A stretch of DNA of 32,154 nucleotides. It comes from Candidatus Colinaster equi (GTDB lineage: Bacteria > Bacillota > Clostridia > Lachnospirales > Lachnospiraceae). A program made the translations under genes and the position numbers. Where the stretch lies: assembly GCA_018064425.1 (NCBI GenBank), contig JAGHVF010000025.1, positions 1 through 32,154 of the forward strand, in the 5' to 3' direction. Position 1 is the first letter of the stretch; every line of letters starts with the position of its first letter. This document shows positions 8,149 to 16,758 of this stretch, in pieces. The notes under the pieces were generated by a model. That model was not told where the DNA came from. It saw only the letters and a program-made list of their open reading frames with translations, and searched no databases.

Positions 8149-10818
8149 TTATATTGACCAACGGTTATTTAATGTATTCTGCAACTTATATAATGTGTTG
8201 AGTGCATCTAAAGGCGTTAGATTGGAAATATCAAGTTCCTTTAGCTGTTTCAATACATCCTCATCTGTTGTTGTTTCAAAAAGGCTCATTTGTTGTAAAT
8301 CAACCTGATCGTAATGCTCAGCTTTTTTTGAATTATTACTACCTGTATTAACTGCAATTGCCTGCACCTTGGTAGTTATATCATTATCTATAAGTTGATT
8401 AACCAATTCTTTTGCTCTGCCTATAACAATGTCGGGAATACCGGCAAGCTTTGCAACCTGAATACCGTAACTCTTATCTGCACCGCCACGAATGATTTTA
8501 CGTAAGAAAACAATATCATCGCCTTTTTCTTTAACAGCTATGCAATAATTATTCACATTATTCATCTTATCTTCCAATTCGGTAAGTTCATGATAATGTG
8601 TCGCAAACAATGTTTTTGCACCAAGTAATTTGGTATTTGCTATATGCTCAATCACTGCCCATGCAATACTAAGGCCATCAAATGTAGAAGTGCCACGACC
8701 TATTTCGTCAAGAATAACCAGGCTATCGGAAGTTGCATTACGCAAAATATTGGCAACCTCGTTCATCTCAACCATAAAAGTTGATTGTCCGCTCGCCAAA
8801 TCGTCGCTTGCACCGACGCGAGTAAATATTCTGTCAACAATTCCGATATTGGCTTTTTTAGCGGGTACAAATGAGCCGATTTGCGCCATAAGTACAATTA
8901 ATGCAACTTGTCTCATATATGTTGATTTACCGGCCATATTGGGACCTGTGATAACATTTATGAGATTCTTATTCTTATCAAGGACCGTATCATTTGCTAT
9001 AAACATATCGTTGTCTATCATTTTCTCGACAACGGGATGTCGACCTTCAACAATGTTTATTACACCTTTATCGTTTAAAGACGGTCTAACATAATGATTC
9101 TGTTCGGCAACAATGGACAATGATGCAAAGACATCGAGTTCTGCCACTGCTTTTGCGGTTTTTTGAATTCTTTCAATTTGTTCAAGAATATAATCTCTTA
9201 TTTCGCAAAAGATATCATATTCGAGTGTTATTAATTTGTCTTCCGCATTAAGAATTGTATCTTCAAGTTCTTTCAGTCTGGAAGTCGTAAAACGCTCCGC
9301 ATTGGTTAAAGTTTGTTTACGAATATAATCCTCAGGTGCTTTGTCTTTGTTTGAATTTGATATTTCAATACAATATCCGAACACTTTATTGTATTTGACC
9401 TTCAAATTCTTTATTCCGGTTCTTTCCTGCTCATCGGATTCAAACTGCATTAACCATTTCTTGCCCTCTGTTTTAGCACTGCGCAGATTATCGATATTCT
9501 CGTTAAAACCGTTTTTGATAATATTGCCTTCTCGTATTGTTATAGGCGGTTCTTCTTCGATTGCTTCATCAATCAATGTATATATTTCTTCCAGACCATC
9601 GATACTGTCACTGATATTTTGAAGAATTTGTCCATTCAATTCATGAGTTATCATCTTGATTGCAGGTAACATTGACATTGAACTTTTAAGTGCAATCATA
9701 TCTCTGGCATTAGCGGTTTTAAAACTAATCTTGCCCATAAGACGTTCCAAATCATATACGGTATTTAAGTACTCTCTAAGTTCGTCACGTTCAACAGGAT
9801 TATTGCATAATGTTTCAACTGCTTCATGTCGTAACATAATCTCATCTTTGTTTATAAGAGGTTGTCTGATAAAACGATTAAGAGTTCGACTTCCCATAGC
9901 TGTTCTGGTTTTGTCGAGTACCCAAAGTAAAGATCCTCTTTTCTGCTTTTCGCGCATTGTCTCGGTAAGCTCAAGATTTCTGCGTGTTGATGAATCAATC
10001 AACATATAGGTACTTGCGATATAGGGATACAAATGCGAAATATGACTCAAATCATTCTTTTGTGTCTCAAGCAGATATTTGAGCAATGCTCCCGCAGCAA
10101 TCGTACCGTTTGGAAAATCCGATATTCCCAAACCTTCTATACCGTTTGTCTTAAAATGTCCTGCTATTGTATTTTTTGCTCTATCCTCATCATAAAAATG
10201 TGGTTCAAGACTTGATATGGATACGGACAATCTGTTTCTTAAATCATCAATATCAATCCCGCAAACCAAGAACGCATCATTACATATTATTTCGGAAGGC
10301 ATAAATTTGTTTATTTCATCCAAAAGTGCCTTGTTTGAATTGAGCTCCGTGAGAAAATAATCTCCCGTAGAAACATCACATACTGACATGCCGATATTGT
10401 CACATGTATACAAAATACACATAAGGTAATTGTTATTTTCACGACTGATAGCGCTTTCGCTTATGTTTGTACCGGGTGTTACAACTCTTACTACTTCACG
10501 TTTTACCAATCCTTTTGCCATTTTAGGATCTTCAACCTGTTCGCATATTGCAACTTTGTAACCTTTTTGAACAAGCTTGTCCAAATATCCCGTTACAGCA
10601 TGAAACGGTACACCGCACATCGGCGCACGCTCAACCAATCCGCATTGTTTGCCGGTAAGTGTAATGTCGAGCTCTTTTGATGCAATTAGTGCATCATCAA
10701 AGAACATTTCGTAAAAATCACCCAATCTATAAAAAAGAATACAATCCTTATATTCGGATTTTGTCTCCATGTATAGCTTCATCATCGGAGACAATTTTTC
10801 AAAATCTATCATATCCAT
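8149..10818 (-). CDS. mutS: DNA mismatch repair protein MutS
   Basis: Mismatch sensor ATPase. In order: the mismatch-binding Phe-x-Glu wedge in LGDFYEMFF (Phe35, Glu37), the connector and lever regions, the clamp with GYCIEISNSN (about 481-490), Walker A TGPNMAGKST (residues 624-633), STFMVEMNE, Walker B LVILDEIGRGTSTFDG (700-715), and ATHYHEL. The C-terminal tail holds QMSLFE (843-848), close to the consensus beta-clamp binding pentapeptide, and a final helical segment. The 889-residue length is normal for a MutS1. Two ATGs lie six bases apart (10818, 10812); the first is chosen because its distance to the only GGAG upstream (13 bases) is already long. It starts 2 bases after miaB and is followed 15 bases later by mutL. 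Confidence 0.98.
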   Translation of the reverse strand: MDMIDFEKLSPMMKLYMETKSEYKDCILFYRLGDFYEMFFDDALIASKELDITLTGKQCGLVERAPMCGVPFHAVTGYLDKLVQKGYKVAICEQVEDPKMAKGLVKREVVRVVTPGTNISESAISRENNNYLMCILYTCDNIGMSVCDVSTGDYFLTELNSNKALLDEINKFMPSEIICNDAFLVCGIDIDDLRNRLSVSISSLEPHFYDEDRAKNTIAGHFKTNGIEGLGISDFPNGTIAAGALLKYLLETQKNDLSHISHLYPYIASTYMLIDSSTRRNLELTETMREKQKRGSLLWVLDKTRTAMGSRTLNRFIRQPLINKDEIMLRHEAVETLCNNPVERDELREYLNTVYDLERLMGKISFKTANARDMIALKSSMSMLPAIKMITHELNGQILQNISDSIDGLEEIYTLIDEAIEEEPPITIREGNIIKNGFNENIDNLRSAKTEGKKWLMQFESDEQERTGIKNLKVKYNKVFGYCIEISNSNKDKAPEDYIRKQTLTNAERFTTSRLKELEDTILNAEDKLITLEYDIFCEIRDYILEQIERIQKTAKAVAELDVFASLSIVAEQNHYVRPSLNDKGVINIVEGRHPVVEKMIDNDMFIANDTVLDKNKNLINVITGPNMAGKSTYMRQVALIVLMAQIGSFVPAKKANIGIVDRIFTRVGASDDLASGQSTFMVEMNEVANILRNATSDSLVILDEIGRGTSTFDGLSIAWAVIEHIANTKLLGAKTLFATHYHELTELEDKMNNVNNYCIAVKEKGDDIVFLRKIIRGGADKSYGIQVAKLAGIPDIVIGRAKELVNQLIDNDITTKVQAIAVNTGSNNSKKAEHYDQVDLQQMSLFETTTDEDVLKQLKELDISNLTPLDALNTLYKLQNTLNNRWSI

Positions 10819-10820
10819 GT

Positions 10821-12227
10821 TTATATCATTTCTCCATAATAATAGAAGCCCTTTGATTCTGTTAATTTGACATTAACAAGAGAACCGATAAGTGAACTGT
10901 CGCCTTTAAAATGAACCATACTGTTATTACTTAATCGTCCGGTAACATAGTCTTTATCATGCTCATTTGTTTCTTCAACCAACACTTCCATAGTACGTCC
11001 CACATACATGCCGTTTCTCTTTGCGGCTTCTGTTGAAACAGTCTCTAACACTCGCGCAAATTGTTCCTTAACAAATGCTTCATCAAGCTGATCTTCTCTT
11101 GCGGCAGCAGGCGTACCTGTTCTTTTGGAATATATAAATGTGAATGCATTGTCATATCCCACTTTCTTAATAACATCAATTGTTTCATTGACATCATCAA
11201 CAGTTTCGCCCGGGAAACCTACAATAATATCTGTTGTTATTGCAATATCCGGAACCGCCGCACGCAGTTTGTCAACAATACTCAAGTATTTCTCTTTTGT
11301 ATAATGTCTGTTCATATCCTGCAGTATTCTGTCCGAACCGGATTGAAGCGGAAGATGCATCTGTTTACATATTTTGTTGGAATGGGCCATTACGTCAATA
11401 AGTTCATCAGACAAATCCTTTGGATGTGAAGTCATAAATCTAATACGTTTCAATCCTTCAATCTTTTCGATTTCACGAAGTAACTGCGCAAAAGTCATTG
11501 GATTATCCAAATTTTTGCCATAACTGTTTACATTCTGGCCAAGTAACATTACTTCAACAACACCATCTGCGACCAGATTTTCTATTTCTCTGATTATCTC
11601 CTTTGGTTCTCTGCTGCGTTCACGTCCTCGAACATACGGAACTATGCAATAACTGCAAAAATTGTTACATCCGAACATAATATTTATTCCGGATTTGAAG
11701 CTGTACTTTCTCTCAACGGGCAAATCCTCTACAATTTGGTCCGTATCTTCCCATATATCAATAATCTGACTGTCACTTGTAAGCATTCTGTAAAGCAGTT
11801 CGGCAAATTTATAAATATTATGAGTTCCGAAAACAAGATTAACAAATCTATATTTTGTCTTGATTATTTCTATTACGGACGGTTCCTGCATCATACATCC
11901 GCATAATGCAATTTGAAGATTTTTATTCTTGTTCTTTCTGGCTTTAAGAATTCCAAGATGTCCATATACTTTTTGATTGGCATTATCTCTTACGGTACAG
12001 GTATTATATATAACAAAATCAGCCGATTTTTCATCTTCTATAACCTCGTAACCGACTTCCTTTAATATTCCTTCAAGCTTCTCCGAATCTCTGGCATTCA
12101 TTTGACAACCGAAGGTAACAACTGCACATGTATAGTGTCCGCCGTTATCTTGTTTCTTTTTTGCAATGATTTCTTTGCATTTATCTATATATTCATATTG
12201 TCTTTTTTGCTCTTCTATATTAGCCAC
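10821..12227 (-). CDS. miaB: tRNA-2-methylthio-N6-dimethylallyladenosine synthase
   Basis: Radical-SAM methylthiotransferase that converts i6A37 to ms2i6A37 in tRNA. N-terminal UPF0004 domain cysteines are visible at TFGCQMN (Cys41), YNTCTVR (Cys77) and CGCMMQ (Cys111) and would hold the auxiliary 4Fe-4S cluster; the radical-SAM CxxxCxxC is MFGCNNFCSYC (Cys187, 191, 194). A C-terminal TRAM domain (about 405-468) binds RNA. It has 468 residues. The start codon is GTG, with AAGGGG seven bases upstream, and overlaps the proA stop by 8 bases. It shares the block with miaA, so both steps of ms2i6A synthesis could be transcribed together. Confidence 0.97.
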   Translation of the reverse strand: MANIEEQKRQYEYIDKCKEIIAKKKQDNGGHYTCAVVTFGCQMNARDSEKLEGILKEVGYEVIEDEKSADFVIYNTCTVRDNANQKVYGHLGILKARKNKNKNLQIALCGCMMQEPSVIEIIKTKYRFVNLVFGTHNIYKFAELLYRMLTSDSQIIDIWEDTDQIVEDLPVERKYSFKSGINIMFGCNNFCSYCIVPYVRGRERSREPKEIIREIENLVADGVVEVMLLGQNVNSYGKNLDNPMTFAQLLREIEKIEGLKRIRFMTSHPKDLSDELIDVMAHSNKICKQMHLPLQSGSDRILQDMNRHYTKEKYLSIVDKLRAAVPDIAITTDIIVGFPGETVDDVNETIDVIKKVGYDNAFTFIYSKRTGTPAAAREDQLDEAFVKEQFARVLETVSTEAAKRNGMYVGRTMEVLVEETNEHDKDYVTGRLSNNSMVHFKGDSSLIGSLVNVKLTESKGFYYYGEMI

Positions 12228-13467
12228 GTACTTGCCCCTTACCGATAATATTGTATTTATATGTTGTTAATTCATTTAGTCCCATAGGGCCTCTTGCATG
12301 TAATCTTTGTGTGCTTATTCCAATCTCTGCACCAAGTCCGAATTCAAATCCATCGGTAAATCGAGTCGATGCATTGACATATACGCATGCCGAATCAATA
12401 TCTCTAAGGAAAATATCTGCATTTTTCTTATCATTCGTGATAATAGCTTCCGAATGATGCGTACTGTAGTTGTTAATATGTGCAATTGCTTCATCCAAAT
12501 TATCAACTGTCTTGATAGAAAGAATATAATCCAAATATTCCTTTGCAAAATCTTCGCTTGTAGCACTTTCACAATCGGTAAGTACTGTTTTTGCTAAATC
12601 ATCGACCTTCAAAACCACATTTTTTTCATCCAATTTTTTCTTTAATGCCGGCAAAAGATCCATAACTATATTCTTATGTACTACCAATGACTCGCATGCA
12701 TTACATACACCGATTCTTTGTGTTTTGGCATTAAAAATAATCTCTGTTGCCATATCCAAATCTGCTGATTCGTCCACAAAAATATGACAGTTGCCGCTAC
12801 CGGTTTCAATTACAGGGATAGAACTGTTTTCTACAACACTTTTTATTAATCCGGCACTTCCTCGTGGAATTAGTACATCAACATACTCTTTGAGCTTCAT
12901 AAATTCGGTTGTAACATTTCTATCCGTTGAATCAATCAATTGAATACAATTCTTATCCAATCCCTGCTTGTTTAAACTCTCGCGTATTACATTTGTTATT
13001 GCCAGATTGGAATTAAGTGCATCGCTTCCGCCTTTCAATATCACAGCGTTCCCTGCTTTAAAACACAAAGCAAATGCATCTGCTGTAACATTTGGACGTG
13101 ATTCATATATTATTCCGATTACGCCGAGAGGAACAGAAACTTTGCTTAACCTTAAGTCGTTATATAATGAACGTTCTTCCAGTATTCTGCCGACCGGATC
13201 GTCAAGGGCCGCAACTTGTCTTATTCCTTCAACTATTCCTTCTATTCTTTCCGGAGTCAATCTCAAACGGTCAATAAGGCCTTCATGCATACCTTTATTT
13301 ATTCCGTTCTCTATATCAACATTATTTGCCGCAATTATTGTTTCTTTTGCAACACAAATATCATCGGCAATCTTTATTAATGCTTTGTTCTTGGCATCTG
13401 TGGACAATGAATTCATATAATACTTGCATGCTTTGGCAAGTTGTCCCATTTTTAATAAATCAGTCAT
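12220..13467 (-). CDS. proA: glutamate-5-semialdehyde dehydrogenase (gamma-glutamyl phosphate reductase)
   Basis: NADPH-dependent reduction of gamma-glutamyl phosphate to glutamate-5-semialdehyde, the second step of proline synthesis. The aldehyde-dehydrogenase fold is recognised from VPLGVIGIIYESRPNVTADA, AVILKGGSDA, IPRGSAGLI, ETGSGNCHIFVDESAD, the catalytic cysteine in KTQRIGVCNACE (Cys255), and the C-terminal FGLGAEIGISTQRLHARGPM. The 415-residue length is standard. Its ATG has an excellent AAAGGAG six bases upstream, the strongest ribosome-binding site in this part of the block. Its partner proB lies about 0.8 kb upstream, separated by two small genes. Confidence 0.98.
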   Translation of the reverse strand: MTDLLKMGQLAKACKYYMNSLSTDAKNKALIKIADDICVAKETIIAANNVDIENGINKGMHEGLIDRLRLTPERIEGIVEGIRQVAALDDPVGRILEERSLYNDLRLSKVSVPLGVIGIIYESRPNVTADAFALCFKAGNAVILKGGSDALNSNLAITNVIRESLNKQGLDKNCIQLIDSTDRNVTTEFMKLKEYVDVLIPRGSAGLIKSVVENSSIPVIETGSGNCHIFVDESADLDMATEIIFNAKTQRIGVCNACESLVVHKNIVMDLLPALKKKLDEKNVVLKVDDLAKTVLTDCESATSEDFAKEYLDYILSIKTVDNLDEAIAHINNYSTHHSEAIITNDKKNADIFLRDIDSACVYVNASTRFTDGFEFGLGAEIGISTQRLHARGPMGLNELTTYKYNIIGKGQVRG

Positions 13468-13478
13468 TTTTTACTCCT

Positions 13479-14033
13479 TTAATTACATATAACCTTTGTC
13501 ATCGTAATGTCATGCGGTGAACATTTGATTGTATCAACAATTTGAAAATCATAACATATAGCTATTCGATTCTTAATTTTCATCCTGTCAAAGTAACGAT
13601 CGTAATAACCTGCACCATATCCTACTCTGTTTCCGCAATTATCAAATAATACTCCGGGGACAATGCATATTGTATTGGCGGTTATTTTACTCTTTGAAAA
13701 AACAAGATTGTCTATCTGTAACGGTTCGCGAATACCATATTTACCGGGATACATTTCATCAATTGCAAATATTTGATAAAAATCCATGCTGTGATTATCA
13801 AGACATACCGGAGCATATACATTTTTGCCTTGTAAAAGCGCATTAAGTATAATTTTATCCGTTGCTACTTCACCATTTACATCAGCATACACTAAAACAT
13901 TATCCGAATTCTTATACTCGGATAATTGGCATACTTTTTCATAAATCGTATCAGACATACTAAGTCTTGCTTCTAAAGACAGCTGCTTTCTTTTGTTTAT
14001 GATTTCTTTTCTGAGTACACTAATTTCATCCAT
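13479..14033 (-). CDS. 5-formyltetrahydrofolate cyclo-ligase
   Basis: Converts 5-formyl-THF to 5,10-methenyl-THF with ATP, returning a stored folate to the one-carbon pool. The 184-residue protein shows the family signature PGVLFDNCGNRVGYGAGYYDRYF (split here by family as PGxxFDxxGxRxGYGxGYYDR), an early basic ATP-binding stretch (LRKEIINKRKQLS), and the mid-protein YGIREP that precedes the folate site. Start chosen as ATG 14033, two bases after the DUF896 stop; an in-frame TTG at 14039 overlaps that stop as TTGA and cannot be excluded. Neither start has a well-spaced Shine-Dalgarno, which suggests translational re-initiation from the upstream gene. Known under several symbols in bacteria (fau, ygfA, yqgN). 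Confidence 0.93.
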   Translation of the reverse strand: MDEISVLRKEIINKRKQLSLEARLSMSDTIYEKVCQLSEYKNSDNVLVYADVNGEVATDKIILNALLQGKNVYAPVCLDNHSMDFYQIFAIDEMYPGKYGIREPLQIDNLVFSKSKITANTICIVPGVLFDNCGNRVGYGAGYYDRYFDRMKIKNRIAICYDFQIVDTIKCSPHDITMTKVICN

Positions 14034-14035
14034 AA

Positions 14036-14260
14036 TCAATGTGTCATATTACCTGCATATTTATCGCCAAGGTTTGTTACACTGCCGTCTTCGTTCTGAA
14101 TATCAATATTATTAAGCTGGCCTCGCAAGCTTGCTCTAACCGATGCAATGTATTCCTTACGAAGCTTTTGCTGTTCAGCCTTCTCATCATCCGTAAGCTC
14201 GCGCTCTTTTGATAGATGATAGAGTTCGTTAATTCTTTCAATTCTTTCATCCATTGTCAT
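14036..14260 (-). CDS. DUF896 (YnzC-family) small protein
   Basis: A 74-residue hydrophilic protein of the DUF896/YnzC family, whose members in Bacillus are small helical cytosolic proteins without a firmly established role. Recognised from MDERIERINELYHLSKE, the following LTDDEKAEQQKLRKEYI and VRASLRGQLNNI, which predict two helices forming a hairpin. ATG 14260 is chosen because GAGG lies 8 bases upstream and the conserved protein begins here; a longer reading up to 14299 would overlap proB and add hydrophobic residues foreign to the family. It sits between proB and the folate cyclo-ligase, ten bases after proB. No function can be inferred from the sequence. Confidence 0.85.
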   Translation of the reverse strand: MTMDERIERINELYHLSKERELTDDEKAEQQKLRKEYIASVRASLRGQLNNIDIQNEDGSVTNLGDKYAGNMTH

Positions 14261-14270
14261 AATACTTACC

Positions 14271-15167
14271 TCAATCATGCATATGATTAATATAATCAAT
14301 CACATCAAATGTACTGTCTTCATTGGCATGGAAAAGAGTTCCTTCGTTTCTGCCGTCAATGATGCGATGAATAATACGAATATCCGAACTGTTTGCAATA
14401 ATCATATCAGCTCCTGCACTGGTAGCAATTTTGGCAGCACACATTTTGGTATTCATTCCGCCTGTACCAACATTGCTTCCGGTTGATGCTTTTCCCATAT
14501 TCATATATTCATCCGTAAGATCCTTAACTTCTTCAATAAATTTGGCATCGGTATTTTTTCTCGGATCATCTGTATACAATCCATCAATATCCGAAAGTAA
14601 AATTAATAGATCAGCTTTCGTAAGCGATGCAACAATTGCCGATAATGTATCGTTATCGCCTATTAATATATCATCTTCGCCTACGCATATCTCATCGGTT
14701 GAAACAGTGTCGTTTTCATTTACAATGGGAACAACTCCCATCTTTAATAATTCGGTAAAGGTGTTATATGCATTAAGTCTGTTGATATCATCGGTTATGG
14801 TGTTCTTTGTCATCAAAATCTGAGCAGCCATATGATTGTATTCGCCAAACAATTTTTGATACGTCATCATAAGACGAGCCTGACCTATTGCGGCACATGC
14901 TTGTTTGAAGCCCATTTTTGAACTTTCTTCTTGAACAACATTAGAACCAAGGGCACGCTTTCCGGCAGCAATGGCACCGGAACTTACAAGAATAACATCC
15001 TTTCCCTGATTGCTTATGTTACATAATTCTCTTACCAAAACATCTAATTTGGTATAATCCAAACCGCCCGTTTGTGGATGAATCAGACTTGATGAACCTA
15101 TTTTTACCACAATTCTTTTCTTGTCTCTAATATGCGGACGGACAATTTCTTTTTCCAAATCATTCAT
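14271..15167 (-). CDS. proB: glutamate 5-kinase, without PUA domain
   Basis: Phosphorylates glutamate to gamma-glutamyl phosphate, the first committed step of proline synthesis and normally the feedback point. The amino-acid kinase domain is clear: VVKIGSSSL (Lys22), LVSSGAIAAGKRALG, PIVNENDTVST, GDNDTLSAIVA, LLILLSDIDGLYT and GTGGMNTKMCAAKIA. The protein ends at residue 298, soon after the kinase domain (IIDGRNEGTLFHAN), so the C-terminal PUA domain of the E. coli type (about 367 residues) is missing. Its ATG overlaps the 3' end of the upstream flavoprotein gene by 8 bases, with a GGAG close by. proA is two genes downstream. Confidence 0.97.
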   Translation of the reverse strand: MNDLEKEIVRPHIRDKKRIVVKIGSSSLIHPQTGGLDYTKLDVLVRELCNISNQGKDVILVSSGAIAAGKRALGSNVVQEESSKMGFKQACAAIGQARLMMTYQKLFGEYNHMAAQILMTKNTITDDINRLNAYNTFTELLKMGVVPIVNENDTVSTDEICVGEDDILIGDNDTLSAIVASLTKADLLILLSDIDGLYTDDPRKNTDAKFIEEVKDLTDEYMNMGKASTGSNVGTGGMNTKMCAAKIATSAGADMIIANSSDIRIIHRIIDGRNEGTLFHANEDSTFDVIDYINHMHD

Positions 15168-16758
15168 TTCTCCATATCTCCTCAGCTATTAATATTCCAT
15201 CCATAGCAGCGCTCATTATTCCACCGGCATATCCGGCTCCCTCGCCGCATGGATATATACCTTCGCATGATATACTCATGTGTTTTTCGTTACGCTCTAT
15301 CCTAAGTGGTGAAGATGTTCGACTTTCGACACCGCTTATAATGCAATCATCATTACTAAAACCTTTGATTTTTTGACCAAAGAATTCAATTCCTTCAACT
15401 AACGAATCTGTTATTTCGGTTGGAAAAATATCATATACCTTAGCTGGATATTTAGTATTTCCCATAAATTTTGTTTTGTCATCCATATCGCTTAAAGGCA
15501 ACATGGTAATAGCTTTTTGCTTAAAGTCCTTAAAGCAGATTGACGGTATCTTTCCCTCGCCTATTTCATAAGCTTTTCGCTCCAACTGTCTTTGGAACTC
15601 TACACCTGCCAAAGCATCTTCGCTACTATAGTCATCCGGCGTTACAGTAACAATCAAAGCACTGTTTGATACCTTACTGTCTCTTGCATAATAGCTCATT
15701 CCGTTAATTGCAAGAGCGTTTTCTTCGCTGGATGCGTTAACAACATATCCTCCCGGACACATACAAAAACTGTATACGCCTCTTCCAAATGAAGAATGAT
15801 ATGTAAGTTTATATGTTGCGGCAGGCAACTTGTCACAAACACTGCCATATTGAGATTCATCAATTAAATCAGACGGATGTTGTATTCTGATACCTACTGC
15901 AAACGCTTTTGGAGTCATATATATATCATTTTTATATAACATATCAAAAGTATCTCTTGCACTATGTCCCAATGCCAATACAACAGTATCGGTGTAAATT
16001 ATGTCATTATTGTTTATCCGAATCCCCTTTACTGTTTTCTTGTCATTAAATGATTCGACAATTATATCAGTAAGCTTTGTTCTGTAATGTATTTCGCCAC
16101 CGTTCTTTTTAATATACTCTCTCATTGAAATAACAACTTTTGACAATATATCGGTTCCGATATGTGGCTTTGAATCATATAAAATCTCTTTTGGAGCTCC
16201 GTTTTCAACAAAAATCTTGAGGACTAAATCATTTCTGCCAAACTTATCATTAACCAATGTGTTAAGTTTGCCATCCGAAAATGTTCCTGCTCCGCCTTCA
16301 CCGAATTGAACATTGGATTCGGTATCGAGAATACCTGTTTCCCAAAACTTCTTTACAGCGAGTTCTCTATTCTCTACTGCATCTCCTCGTTCGATGCATA
16401 TCGGATTAGCCCCTGCCTTTGCAAGCATATAGGCACAAAAAAGTCCCGCAGGTCCCAAACCGACAATAATAGGTCTTACATCACTCTTTCTTGCCCTTTT
16501 AGGCCAAGCATATTCCTTAATTATTGCTTTTGTAATATTTTTGTTCCTGTTCTTTTTTAAAATGACGTCTTCATTCGGTACATTTACGTCAACAGTATAA
16601 ACATAAAATATTTCAGGTTTATTTCTGGCATCAATTGATTTGCGCACAATAGTATAATCAAGTGATGCGTCTGTTTTTAACAGTTTCTTAATCTGTTTCT
16701 CTATGCTTTTGTCTGTTTCTTCATTAACTTTAACTTTTATCTGACTTATTCTTATCAT
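15160..16758 (-). CDS. uncharacterised FAD-dependent dehydrogenase (COG2509 family)
   Basis: Flavoprotein of a widespread but uncharacterised family. About 90 N-terminal residues form the family's lead domain, with the characteristic KSIDAR (residues 40-45). Next comes an FAD-binding Rossmann motif PIIVGLGPAGLFCAYMLAKAG (about 96-116) with the ribose-binding acid in CIERGD, then NVQFGEGGAGTFSDGKLNT, VLALGHSARDT, and the C-terminal FAD motif YPCGEGAGYAGGIMSAAMDG. The product has 532 residues. ATG 16758 is chosen because it overlaps the upstream stop as ATGA and because family homology starts at MIRISQIKVKV; an upstream reading to 16812 would lie inside the neighbouring gene. It is translationally coupled to another flavoprotein gene. 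Substrate unknown. Confidence 0.88.
   Translation of the reverse strand: MIRISQIKVKVNEETDKSIEKQIKKLLKTDASLDYTIVRKSIDARNKPEIFYVYTVDVNVPNEDVILKKNRNKNITKAIIKEYAWPKRARKSDVRPIIVGLGPAGLFCAYMLAKAGANPICIERGDAVENRELAVKKFWETGILDTESNVQFGEGGAGTFSDGKLNTLVNDKFGRNDLVLKIFVENGAPKEILYDSKPHIGTDILSKVVISMREYIKKNGGEIHYRTKLTDIIVESFNDKKTVKGIRINNNDIIYTDTVVLALGHSARDTFDMLYKNDIYMTPKAFAVGIRIQHPSDLIDESQYGSVCDKLPAATYKLTYHSSFGRGVYSFCMCPGGYVVNASSEENALAINGMSYYARDSKVSNSALIVTVTPDDYSSEDALAGVEFQRQLERKAYEIGEGKIPSICFKDFKQKAITMLPLSDMDDKTKFMGNTKYPAKVYDIFPTEITDSLVEGIEFFGQKIKGFSNDDCIISGVESRTSSPLRIERNEKHMSISCEGIYPCGEGAGYAGGIMSAAMDGILIAEEIWRNE

Noticed and set aside
8630-9094. 154-residue plus-strand open frame
   Set aside because: It is the antisense shadow of the conserved MutS ATPase domain; its translation shows no family motif and there is no ribosome-binding site worth noting.
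12968-13420. 150-residue plus-strand open frame
   Set aside because: Antisense of conserved proA coding sequence; the opposite frame carries clear family motifs throughout.
15168-15190. T-box or proline-responsive leader before proB
   Set aside because: proB overlaps the upstream gene, leaving no leader sequence.
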